A DNA stretch of 64,000 nucleotides, from positions 62,001 through 126,000 of the forward strand of contig JAFDZA010000025.1 in assembly GCA_018267135.1 (NCBI GenBank), given 5' to 3'. Numbering within the stretch: position 1 is the stretch's first letter; the number at the start of each line of letters is the position of its first letter. The stretch comes from Bacteroidota bacterium (lineage in GTDB: Bacteria; Bacteroidota; Bacteroidia; Cytophagales; Cyclobacteriaceae). The notes under the pieces were generated by a model, which was given only the letters and a program-made list of their open reading frames with translations, was not told where the DNA came from and searched no databases. Shown piece after piece: positions 18,927-26,668 of the stretch. Both the position numbers and the translations under genes were made by a program.

Positions 18927-18944
18927 GGAATTGCCCTCGGCCAA

Positions 18945-19703
18945 TCAGTCTTGCGGCACTCCTTCTGGCTTCGATACCCAGAAGTTGTTGTACCCTTCCC
19001 CTACTTGTATGGCCAGTTGGCCATTCGCCAGCATTTCTAAAATAGCCAAAAAATTAAAAATGAGCGAAATGCGCGTAGGTGCCTTTTCAAAAAGTTCGGT
19101 AAACGCTACCCGCGATTTAGAAATGACTTCATTTAATATAAACTCTTTCTGCCCTTCAATGGTATAAGGATATTGGATGACCTGATGGACCGGCCGGTTT
19201 TTATCCTCCTCGTGCCGTTTCAACACCTTTTCAAAAACGGTAAGCAACTTAAACATATCCACATCCTGAAGTTCGGCCTCCACATTGGTGCTTTCCGCCA
19301 GTTGGCGCAACTCCTTCATCAGATTGCCCCGCTTTTCTTTCATCAACTCGGTTTCTTCCATTTTATGGAATTGGTCTATTACCGATTTGTACTTCTTGTA
19401 CTCCATCAGGTGCTTTACCAGTTCTTCGCGCGGATCCATTTCATTTCCCTGCTCATCCAACTGTGGCCGGGGCAGCAACATTTTAGATTTGATGCGCATG
19501 AGTGTGGCCGCTACTAAAATAAATTCGCTGGCCACCTCAATATTGAGTGTTTCTAAGCGGTGAATGTATTCCAAAAAATCGCTAGTGATTTTAGAAATAG
19601 GAATATCGTTAATGTCTAATTCATCGCGTTCAATAAAAAAAAGCAACAAATCAAACGGCCCTTCAAATAAGGGTAACCTGATTTCAAAATTTTCTTGTGT
19701 CAT
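18945..19703 (-). CDS. scpA: segregation and condensation protein A
   Basis: ScpA is the kleisin that closes the SMC-ScpAB condensin ring in chromosome segregation. The 252-residue protein begins NFEIRLPLFEGPFDLLLFFIERDELDINDIPI, the family's hallmark, followed by FLEYIHRLETLNIEVASEFILVAATLMRIKSKMLLPRP. The C-terminal winged-helix region is recognisable (FTELFEKAPTRISLIFNFLAILEMLANGQL). It converges with the TolC gene (18-base gap) and diverges from dxs. No scpB or smc lies nearby. Confidence 0.95.
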   Translation of the reverse strand: MTQENFEIRLPLFEGPFDLLLFFIERDELDINDIPISKITSDFLEYIHRLETLNIEVASEFILVAATLMRIKSKMLLPRPQLDEQGNEMDPREELVKHLMEYKKYKSVIDQFHKMEETELMKEKRGNLMKELRQLAESTNVEAELQDVDMFKLLTVFEKVLKRHEEDKNRPVHQVIQYPYTIEGQKEFILNEVISKSRVAFTELFEKAPTRISLIFNFLAILEMLANGQLAIQVGEGYNNFWVSKPEGVPQD

Positions 19704-19716
19704 AACTTTAAGGCTG

Positions 19717-19724
19717 CAAAAATA
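19717..19724 (-). promoter_or_regulatory. scpA -7 box
   Basis: Minus-strand TATTTTTG, a perfect TAnnTTTG, 13 bases before the scpA ATG. It shares the short divergent region with the dxs promoter. Confidence 0.5.
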
Positions 19725-19763
19725 TCCAAATCTGTTGATAAAACAGGATCAAAATGAAATAAG

Positions 19764-19771
19764 TACATTTG
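19764..19771 (+). promoter_or_regulatory. dxs -7 box
   Basis: TACATTTG, a perfect TAnnTTTG, ending six bases before the ATG at 19778, so the transcript is probably leaderless or nearly so. It also shows that the TTG at 19769 in the same frame is promoter, not start codon. Confidence 0.55.
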
Positions 19772-19777
19772 CCAAAT

Positions 19778-21697
19778 ATGCTGATTACGCCCGGAAAATT
19801 GCTGGCTCAGATCAACGGCCCGGCCGATCTCAAAAAACTTGATCAGGCACAGTTGGTACAGCTCTGCGATGAACTCAGGCACTTCATCATTGATAATGTA
19901 TCGGTTTATGGCGGGCATTTCGGAGCCAGTTTAGGGGTAGTAGAACTGACCGTGGCGCTGCACTATGTTTTTAATGCTCCGTACGATAAGTTGGTGTGGG
20001 ACGTGGGGCACCAGGCCTACGGGCACAAGATCCTTACCGGCAGACGCGATGTATTTTATACAAACCGTGTCTATCAAGGTATTTCCGGTTTTCCTAAACA
20101 AAAGGAAAGCGAATACGATGCTTTTGGCGTAGGCCACTCTTCCACCTCCGTTTCGGCTGCTTTAGGTATGGCCGTAGCCTCCAAAATTTCGGGCTTTACT
20201 GATAAACAACACGTAGCCATTATTGGCGATGGAGCACTGACCGGTGGGATGGCATTTGAAGGGCTGAACCATGCCGGGGTATCGGATACCAATCTGCTCA
20301 TCGTACTGAACGATAACTGCATGTCGATTGACCCTAACGTGGGTGCTCTGAAAGATTACCTAACCGACATTACCACATCCAAAACATACAACCGTCTTAA
20401 AGATGACGTATGGAACTGGCTAGGCAAGCTCTCTACTTTTGGTAAAAACGCTCAGGAAATTGTATCGAAAGTTGAAAATGGAATTAAATCTACTCTGCTC
20501 AGTCAAAGCAATCTGTTTGAGTCGCTCAACCTCCGTTATTTTGGCCCGGTAGATGGCCATGATGTAGATCATCTGGTAGCCGTACTCAGCGATTTAAAAA
20601 AGATTAAAGGGCCTAAAATTTTGCATTGCATTACTCAAAAAGGAAAAGGGTATGGCCCGGCCGAAAAAGGGAATGCCACTACCTGGCACTCGCCCGGTAC
20701 GTTCGATAAAATTACCGGAGTCATTCATAAAAAATCTTTCGACCAGCCACAACCGCCCAAATACCAAGATGTGTTTGGCCACACGTTGTTAGAACTGGCC
20801 AGACAAAACGAAAAAATTATTGGCATTACACCGGCCATGCCTTCGGGGTCATCATTAAACATTATGATGAAAGAAATGCCCGATCGCGCCATTGATGTGG
20901 GCATAGCTGAGCAACATGCCGTAACCTTTTCGGCCGGCCTAGCCACACAAGGGCTGGTGCCCTTTTGCAACATCTACAGTTCGTTTATGCAGCGCGCTTA
21001 CGATCAAGTAATACACGATGTGTGCATCCAGAACCTGCCCGTTAATTTTTGTTTGGATCGGGCCGGGTTTGCCGGATCCGATGGCCCTACCCACCATGGT
21101 GCCTACGACTTGGCTTACTTTCGCTGCCTCCCCAATATGATTGTGGCCGCCCCGATGAATGAGCGGGAATTGCGCAACCTGATGTACACCGCCCAATTGC
21201 CGCGTAGCGAAAAAGCATTCTCCATTCGCTACCCCCGCGGCCAGGGTGTTATGCCCGATTGGAAAACCCCTTTCGAAGAAATTGAAATAGGGAAGGGAAG
21301 AATCATAACAGACGGTGAGGAGTTGGCCATTCTTACTGTTGGCCACATCGGAAACTATGTTCTAGATGTGTGCCAACAACTTACAAAGCGAGGCATCAAT
21401 ATAGCCCACTACGATCTTCGATTTATAAAACCGTTAGATGAACCATTGCTTCATCAAGTGTTTGCGAAATTCAAAAAAATAATCACCGTAGAAGACGGGT
21501 GCCTGCAGGGAGGCATGGGCAGTGCCGTAATTGAGTTCATGGCCGACTACCATTACCAAGCAGAGGTAAAGCGGCTGGGCATACCCGATACCGTAATTGA
21601 ACAGGGCGAACAGATCGAACTTCACCGCGAATGTGGTTTTGACCCGGACGGAATTAAACGAGCCGTAATTTCTATGTTGGATCCGGTGAAAGCCTGA
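19778..21697 (+). CDS. dxs: 1-deoxy-D-xylulose-5-phosphate synthase
   Basis: DXS condenses pyruvate and glyceraldehyde 3-phosphate using thiamine diphosphate, the first step of the MEP isoprenoid pathway. The 639-residue protein contains VWDVGHQAYGHKILTGRR, the ThDP-binding motif starting GDGALTGGMAFEGLNHAG and ending in the NDN of VLNDNCMSI, the transketolase pyrimidine-domain segment AEQHAVTFSAGLA with the catalytic Glu, and DRAGFAGSDGPTHHG. The start is ATG 19778, just after the -7 box. An alpha/beta hydrolase gene begins two bases after its stop. Confidence 0.97.
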   Translation: MLITPGKLLAQINGPADLKKLDQAQLVQLCDELRHFIIDNVSVYGGHFGASLGVVELTVALHYVFNAPYDKLVWDVGHQAYGHKILTGRRDVFYTNRVYQGISGFPKQKESEYDAFGVGHSSTSVSAALGMAVASKISGFTDKQHVAIIGDGALTGGMAFEGLNHAGVSDTNLLIVLNDNCMSIDPNVGALKDYLTDITTSKTYNRLKDDVWNWLGKLSTFGKNAQEIVSKVENGIKSTLLSQSNLFESLNLRYFGPVDGHDVDHLVAVLSDLKKIKGPKILHCITQKGKGYGPAEKGNATTWHSPGTFDKITGVIHKKSFDQPQPPKYQDVFGHTLLELARQNEKIIGITPAMPSGSSLNIMMKEMPDRAIDVGIAEQHAVTFSAGLATQGLVPFCNIYSSFMQRAYDQVIHDVCIQNLPVNFCLDRAGFAGSDGPTHHGAYDLAYFRCLPNMIVAAPMNERELRNLMYTAQLPRSEKAFSIRYPRGQGVMPDWKTPFEEIEIGKGRIITDGEELAILTVGHIGNYVLDVCQQLTKRGINIAHYDLRFIKPLDEPLLHQVFAKFKKIITVEDGCLQGGMGSAVIEFMADYHYQAEVKRLGIPDTVIEQGEQIELHRECGFDPDGIKRAVISMLDPVKA

Positions 21698-21699
21698 CC

Positions 21700-22479
21700 A
21701 TGAATAAAATTTTTTTTCGAAAATACGGGAAAGGCAAACCCGTTTTGCTCCTCCATGGGTTTTGCGAAACTCACAAAATTTGGGAGAATCTTATTCCTCC
21801 TCTTTCTTCTGAATTTACAGTTTACGTTATTGATCTTCCCGGGTTTGGAAACAGCCCGCTTCCGAAGGTATCATTTTCAATAGCCGATGTAGGAGAAATG
21901 GTGAGTACATGGATGAGTAATCTTAAAATTGAAAAACCCATTGCCATCGGCCACTCCTTAGGCGGATACGTTACCCTTGCCATGGCTGCCCGCAATAAAA
22001 ATATTTTTAGCGCATTGGGGCTTTTTCATTCCACTGCTTACCCCGATTCGGAAGAAAAAAAAGCCAACCGAAATAAAGTGATTGAGTTTGTCCATACCCA
22101 CGGAACCGCCCCCTTCATAGATGCTTTTGTGCCCAGCCTCTTTTATAAAAAAGACCATCCTTCCATTCCGGTTCTTTACCAAATTGCCAGCCAAACGCCA
22201 GCCCCTACCCTGGTGGCGTATGCAGCCGCTATGCGCGATCGCCCCTCCTACACCGATATTCTTAAAAAATTTGATTATGCCTTGTTATTAGTAGGTGGGC
22301 GATATGATGCTATCGTTACCCTCGAAACCCTGAAAGAATTGAATCAATTAGCCCAATATCCTACTTTAAAAATATTGGAAGAAACAGCGCATGCCGGAAT
22401 GTATGAAAACAACCAAGAGGCCTCGAAGATATTGGTTGATTTTTGTAGCCGTCAGAATATGCTTCCTTCCCGTTTTTAA
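21700..22479 (+). CDS. alpha/beta-fold hydrolase
   Basis: A 259-residue cytoplasmic hydrolase with a full catalytic set: oxyanion region LLLHGFCETHKIW, the nucleophile elbow GHSLGG (Ser about residue 87), an acid in GGRYDAI (about 206) and the catalytic His in EETAHAGMYE (about 230). This arrangement suits an esterase or C-C hydrolase of the MenH/BioH type, but the substrate is not readable. It starts two bases after dxs stops, so it is translationally close to, and probably co-transcribed with, dxs. Confidence 0.85.
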   Translation: MNKIFFRKYGKGKPVLLLHGFCETHKIWENLIPPLSSEFTVYVIDLPGFGNSPLPKVSFSIADVGEMVSTWMSNLKIEKPIAIGHSLGGYVTLAMAARNKNIFSALGLFHSTAYPDSEEKKANRNKVIEFVHTHGTAPFIDAFVPSLFYKKDHPSIPVLYQIASQTPAPTLVAYAAAMRDRPSYTDILKKFDYALLLVGGRYDAIVTLETLKELNQLAQYPTLKILEETAHAGMYENNQEASKILVDFCSRQNMLPSRF

Positions 22480-22587
22480 GCTTTTAACTTCTGTCTGTCC
22501 TAAAAATTATTACCTTATAAGCCGTATTTTTTTAGATCAAATCTGATTAAATTTATACCCTAAATCGCAAAATATACTATCTTTAGC

Positions 22588-22595
22588 TATATTTG
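22588..22595 (+). promoter_or_regulatory. -7 box before the zinc-ribbon membrane protein
   Basis: TATATTTG, an exact TAnnTTTG, 34 bases before the ATG at 22630. No TTG is seen at the -33 distance. Confidence 0.5.
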
Positions 22596-22629
22596 ACCTC
22601 TTTACTAAAACGCAAAACAAACACCATCT

Positions 22630-23460
22630 ATGAACAGAGAATTCCTTAAGAAAGCCTCGTTGCTCCTTCTTCTGGTGCTCCCTACTTTAGCATTAGCCCA
22701 GGCAGAAGAAGAGGATAAACCCGAAAACTACGATTCGTGGAATCACATGGCACAAAACATTGCGTTGGTTTGCGCAGCCTTGGGGTTACTTATTGCTTTG
22801 GGTTATTTCATTAAACTAACCACTACCAAGGGCAGCAAAGACAAGTATGATTTTATCAATAAGTACGAAATCAGTACGTTGTGGGTAGCTGTTATTTTCA
22901 TCATTATTTCCGGCTGCTTTTTTGCCAACTCAGGCATTACTCACTTAACTCCCGTTTTAATTGGCGTTCGGGTTTTTGTGAGTGCCGCCATGGCATTAAT
23001 CGTATCTGTTATCGTTCAAAACCTCTTAAAATTTTACTATCCCTTCTACATTGAAAAACGATTGAAAGCGCTTCGCTACCAACCTCGGATTTCTCCTAAA
23101 ACCGGTAAGCCTATGAAGTTGCTCAGCGAAGAAGAAGAAGATGTTTACTTAGATGAGGGTATGCAAGCCGAAGAAAATGCTTTCTCTGTTGACTATGACG
23201 TGTGGATAGACGAGGAGTCCAAATATGTTCAAATTGAAAAATATGCCGGCCATCTGCATGCTTTACAATGCCCTGAGTGTAACTACCAGACATTTAAAAT
23301 TGCCAAAGAAGAGGTGTTAAAACCATCTACCGATACAGAAGATGGCGAACGTTTAGTACACTATCAATGTGGCTATTGCGGATACAAAGCAAAAAAATTA
23401 GAAGTGATACGCAAACGCTCTCCTAATAATAAAGCTGAGCATTCGGCAGCTACCGCTTAA
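22630..23460 (+). CDS. membrane protein with C-terminal zinc ribbon (unrecognised family)
   Basis: A 276-residue protein I cannot place in a named family. It has a signal-like N-terminus (LLLLLVLPTLALAQ), then three hydrophobic segments at about residues 42-60, 83-103 and 107-137. A charged segment follows (KLLSEEEEDVYLDEGMQAEE), and the C-terminus has two Cys pairs, CPECNYQTF (about 216-219) and CGYCGYKAKKLEV (about 250-253), spaced like a zinc ribbon. The topology suggests the ribbon faces the cytoplasm. Monocistronic: its own -7 box in front and a hairpin terminator behind. Confidence 0.8.
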   Translation: MNREFLKKASLLLLLVLPTLALAQAEEEDKPENYDSWNHMAQNIALVCAALGLLIALGYFIKLTTTKGSKDKYDFINKYEISTLWVAVIFIIISGCFFANSGITHLTPVLIGVRVFVSAAMALIVSVIVQNLLKFYYPFYIEKRLKALRYQPRISPKTGKPMKLLSEEEEDVYLDEGMQAEENAFSVDYDVWIDEESKYVQIEKYAGHLHALQCPECNYQTFKIAKEEVLKPSTDTEDGERLVHYQCGYCGYKAKKLEVIRKRSPNNKAEHSAATA

Positions 23461-23478
23461 TCTAAAATTATTCTGCTA

Positions 23479-23513
23479 AAAAAAGGCCATGGTTTAAGCC
23501 GTGGCTTTTTTTA
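23479..23513 (+). terminator. intrinsic terminator
   Basis: A-run, stem GCCATGG (23486-23492), 6-base loop, CCGTGGC (23499-23505, one G-T pair) and a run of seven T. It ends the zinc-ribbon gene transcript. Confidence 0.8.
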
Positions 23514-23525
23514 TTTAGTGCCTGT

Positions 23526-24242
23526 CTATAGGCTCATCATCTCCTTAAATTTAGAGGCTTGCCTCCGGCTGATTTCTACCTTATCTCCTCCACGCAACCG
23601 AACCATTAATCCGCCATTAAACCAGGCTTCTATACCCTCTACCCAACCTAAATTGATAATGTGCTTTCGGTTGGCTCTGAAAAAGGCACGCTCGTCTAAT
23701 TTTTCGTCTAGGGCGTTGAGCGATTTGTGAATCATCGGTTTGTTATTATCAAAATAAACTTTGATGTAGTTCCCATCCGACTCAAACAAGCGCACATTGG
23801 CCAAACTTACAAACCAACATCGCTCGCCATCTTTTACAAAAACCTGGTCTTCGAGGCCCAGTTTTTTATCGTGAATACGGCCGGCTTTACTTTTTTCTTT
23901 TTCAAATACTTTGTGCACGGCCTCGCTTAAACGTTCGGGCTGAACCGGCTTTAGTAAATAATCAAGCGCGTTCACTTCAAATGCTTTTAAGGCAAATTGA
24001 TCAAAGGCTGTTGTAAAAATTACCCAGGGTACGGTATCTAACGATTCCAACAACTGAAACCCGCTCCGGCCGGGCATCTGGATATCTAGAAAGAGTAAAT
24101 CGGGGTTTAACTCTTCAATCAGTTTTTCGGCTTCATCTGCATTCATCGCTTCTCCTATTACTTCAATAGACGGATGTTCTTCCAGCAGTTTGGCTAATTC
24201 CTTTCGGGCCAGGCGTTCGTCATCAATAATCAGGGCTTTCAT
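23526..24242 (-). CDS. LytTR-family response regulator
   Basis: A 238-residue two-component regulator. The receiver domain (1-120) has the acidic pair in ALIIDDERLAR, phospho-acceptor Asp in LLFLDIQMPGRSGF and Lys in YLLKPV. The C-terminal LytTR DNA-binding domain (about 135-235) shows DQVFVKDGERCWFVSLANVRLFESDGNYIKVYF and FFRANRKHIINL. This class binds imperfect direct repeats upstream of envelope-related genes. Its partner kinase ends 10 bases upstream, so the two form an operon. Confidence 0.93.
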   Translation of the reverse strand: MKALIIDDERLARKELAKLLEEHPSIEVIGEAMNADEAEKLIEELNPDLLFLDIQMPGRSGFQLLESLDTVPWVIFTTAFDQFALKAFEVNALDYLLKPVQPERLSEAVHKVFEKEKSKAGRIHDKKLGLEDQVFVKDGERCWFVSLANVRLFESDGNYIKVYFDNNKPMIHKSLNALDEKLDERAFFRANRKHIINLGWVEGIEAWFNGGLMVRLRGGDKVEISRRQASKFKEMMSL

Positions 24243-24252
24243 ATAAGGCTTT

Positions 24253-25290
24253 TTATAAATTGTATAAATGCGGAATTTTTACTTCGGTTAAAACTGAATT
24301 ATTTTTTTCGTTATCAATTTTTAGATAAGCGGCATCTCCATAGAGAAGTTTCAGGCGTTGAATGGTATTGGTCAGCCCCAAGCCTCCCTTTTTTTCGGCT
24401 GTATATTGGCCGCTGTTACTAATCTGTATCTTCAGCTCGTCATTTTCGGTAACCTTCGTTTTTATGGAAATCGTTCCACCTTCGGTTAGTTGTGCAATGC
24501 CGTGTTTAATACCGTTCTCCACCAGTGTCTGAATCATAAACGGAGGCACCCAAAAATCGCTCGATTCCAGATCAATATCATATTCAATTTTCAGCCGTTC
24601 TTCAAAGCGAATACTTTCCAGGCTGAGGTAATCTTTTACCACTTTCAGCTCATCATTAAACTTCGTCAGTCCTTTTTTTTCTGTTCCCAGCGAATTGCGC
24701 AAAATATTGGAAAGCTGCGTAATGGCTTGTTTCGATTTGGCCGGGTTTTCATCAACCAACGCACGAATACTGTTCATGGCATTAAAAATAAAATGCGGGT
24801 TTAGCTGTGCTTTCAGGTTATTCAACTCAATCTCCTTAACGGTGGCCTCCATTTTCAATGATTTATTGTACCGCTCAAAATAATTATAAATAAAATAAAT
24901 GGCCGACCACAGAAAAAAAATAATAGCATAATAAATAGATTGTCCGAAAATGTGTGTTACATCAAACGCCAGCATCGGGTTGAAAAGATGGAGAGGAATG
25001 GATGCGGGGATTCGTAAAAAATACATAATGAGCCCCATCAGCAACACACTGGTGACGACCCGGATCAACAACATCGACATATTTAAACTCAGCCATTTGT
25101 TTCGGTTTATCCACTGGCGGTAGATGTGTGATACTAACAAACAAAGCACGGCCTCGTATAAAAAAAAGATAAGGCGCTGTATATCGAGCACACCGGCATC
25201 TAAAAAATTGGCGGCTACCTGTATGGCTCCATGCAAAAACCAACCTCCTGCTTGAAGTCCCCAGTATAATTTTTCTTTATAGCTGCTCAT
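24253..25290 (-). CDS. LytS-like sensor histidine kinase (His_kinase family)
   Basis: A 345-residue inner-membrane kinase with four hydrophobic segments in residues 1-155 and no evident periplasmic sensor domain. The phospho-acceptor region is NNLKAQLNPHFIFNAMNSIRALV, typical of the His_kinase (PF06580-type) group in which the His-Phe-Ile-Phe-Asn motif marks the site. The ATPase N box and G box follow (LVENGIKHGIAQL, KGGLGLTNTIQRLKLLYG). It pairs with the LytTR regulator gene immediately downstream. The signal it detects is not deducible. Confidence 0.93.
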   Translation of the reverse strand: MSSYKEKLYWGLQAGGWFLHGAIQVAANFLDAGVLDIQRLIFFLYEAVLCLLVSHIYRQWINRNKWLSLNMSMLLIRVVTSVLLMGLIMYFLRIPASIPLHLFNPMLAFDVTHIFGQSIYYAIIFFLWSAIYFIYNYFERYNKSLKMEATVKEIELNNLKAQLNPHFIFNAMNSIRALVDENPAKSKQAITQLSNILRNSLGTEKKGLTKFNDELKVVKDYLSLESIRFEERLKIEYDIDLESSDFWVPPFMIQTLVENGIKHGIAQLTEGGTISIKTKVTENDELKIQISNSGQYTAEKKGGLGLTNTIQRLKLLYGDAAYLKIDNEKNNSVLTEVKIPHLYNL

Positions 25291-25361
25291 GCTTCAAGTT
25301 ACACATTTTGATTTGTTTGCTTTTGCAAAAAGTCGCAATAGATGGTTACTCTCGGGTCATT

Positions 25362-25871
25362 TCAGATATCCAAATACCCTTCGGGCAGATTTAATTTTAT
25401 TTTTCGTAGCGACTTGTTTATGCTCTTGATAAGCGGAGAATGTACCGGCACTAAAATTTCTTTTTCTCCGTATTGAATAATCATTCGTTTGTTCAGGCCG
25501 GTTCCTTGAATGTCAGCTATATAGCCCAACATACCAAAAGTTTCGTCTTCGGCACTAAAACCAATCAGTTCATCATTATAAAACTGTCCGCGTTTTAGTT
25601 TTGGGCGGGTTGCTTTCGGCACATAGATTCCACAGCCTTTCATCTTACCCGCTTGCTCCTGCGTATCTACCTGATCAAATTTTATAAATGATTTATCTCC
25701 GCGATCGGAAATAGATTGAATGGCATACGGAACTAGGCTATCATCTAAAAGGATAAAGACAGATGTTGTAAGAGGTAACTCCACTTCGTTCTCCAAAACG
25801 GCCGTTACTTCCCCTTTCAGGCCGTGTGTTTTAGAAATATATCCGATTTTGAAGTAGTCGTCCGTAATCAT
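25362..25871 (-). CDS. rimM: ribosome maturation factor RimM
   Basis: RimM binds S19 and helps assemble the 30S head. The 169-residue protein begins DYFKIGYISKTHGLKGEVTAV, the family N-terminal motif, and the second half is a PRC-barrel-like domain (FYNDELIGFSAEDETFGMLGYIADIQGTG) with ILVPVHSPLIKSINKS near the end. It lies downstream of rpsP but is separated from it by a strong intrinsic terminator hairpin. No trmD or rplS, which often follow, is visible. Confidence 0.94.
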   Translation of the reverse strand: MITDDYFKIGYISKTHGLKGEVTAVLENEVELPLTTSVFILLDDSLVPYAIQSISDRGDKSFIKFDQVDTQEQAGKMKGCGIYVPKATRPKLKRGQFYNDELIGFSAEDETFGMLGYIADIQGTGLNKRMIIQYGEKEILVPVHSPLIKSINKSLRKIKLNLPEGYLDI

Positions 25872-25878
25872 GCTAAAT

Positions 25879-25909
25879 AAAAAATGCCAGCATCTGCTGG
25901 CATTTTTTT
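25879..25909 (-). terminator. terminator/attenuator between rpsP and rimM
   Basis: Read on the minus strand: a 12-base perfect stem whose arms read AAAATGCCAGCA and TGCTGGCATTTT, two bases apart, ending in a run of T that finishes seven bases before the rimM ATG. It looks like a genuine intrinsic terminator, so most rpsP transcription may stop here, with rimM receiving read-through. Confidence 0.75.
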
Positions 25910-25924
25910 GGGTTCTTAAAAATT

Positions 25925-26434
25925 TTATGCCTGAGGTTCAGCCGGGGCTGTTTCTTCGGCTGCCGGGGCAGCCGCTGCCACCTCACTCTTTTTGCGAATA
26001 GCCTCCGCCTTTGCTTCGCGCACTTTACTCTCGGCCTCTTTGCGAAGTTTAACTTGGTCTGCTTTGGTTTTAGCTACGCTGTCTATTTTAGTCTGGATTT
26101 TTTCTTGCTTCGCCTTTACCCAATCGGCCAATTTATTATCGGCTTGCTCTTGCGTAAGAGCCCCTTTGTTTACACCAATCTGTAAGTGTTTTTTGTACAT
26201 TACACCGCGATATGAAAGAATAGCACGGATCGTATCAGTAGGTTGAGCTCCTACCATGAGCCAATGAAAAGCTCTGTCATCTTGCAGAACAATTGAAGCC
26301 GGAACCGTTTGAGGATTGTACGTACCGATCTTTTCAATAAACTTACCATCGCGTGGAGAGCGGGCATCCGTAACCACTACATCAAACATTGCCAGTTTTT
26401 TACGGCCCCGGCGGGCCAATCTGATTTTTACCAT
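25925..26434 (-). CDS. rpsP: 30S ribosomal protein S16, extended C-terminus
   Basis: S16 binds 16S rRNA in the small subunit. Residues 1-80 show the family core (VKIRLARRGRKKLAMFDVVVTDARSPRDGKFIEKIGTYNPQT, FHWLMVGAQPTDTIRAILSYRGVM). The protein continues for a further 85 or so residues of Lys/Glu/Ala-rich helix and ends in an Ala/Pro/Glu tail (AAAAPAAEETAPAEPQA), making it about twice the length of E. coli S16. Such tails are known in Bacteroidota. Strong promoter upstream (26477..26506). Confidence 0.95.
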   Translation of the reverse strand: MVKIRLARRGRKKLAMFDVVVTDARSPRDGKFIEKIGTYNPQTVPASIVLQDDRAFHWLMVGAQPTDTIRAILSYRGVMYKKHLQIGVNKGALTQEQADNKLADWVKAKQEKIQTKIDSVAKTKADQVKLRKEAESKVREAKAEAIRKKSEVAAAAPAAEETAPAEPQA

Positions 26435-26476
26435 GTTGTTTTAATTTTGGATCTCGTCCGGTTTTAAAATGGAGCG

Positions 26477-26506
26477 CAAAATTAAAAATTTTTTCAGATA
26501 GGTCAA
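26477..26506 (-). promoter_or_regulatory. rpsP promoter
   Basis: On the minus strand TTG (26506-26504), a 19-base spacer and TAATTTTG (26484-26477), a textbook Bacteroidota promoter. The ATG follows after about 42 bases. Confidence 0.75.
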
Positions 26507-26639
26507 TCTTCGACTTCTAAAATTCTTATAAAAAAGGGTATTGACCATTTAATTTAAGGAATCGCATCTCATAAATAATTAAAAATCAATAATATTTGTA
26601 TAAGCGATTATTAAGTTTTATTAATATTAACGTTATTCT

Positions 26640-26647
26640 TAGCTTTG
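26640..26647 (+). promoter_or_regulatory. sucA -7 box
   Basis: TAGCTTTG, an exact TAnnTTTG, 21 bases before ATG 26669. It overlaps the in-frame TTG at 26645, which therefore is unlikely to be the start. Confidence 0.5.
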
Positions 26648-26668
26648 GTTTCCTTCATAAAAAAAAAT

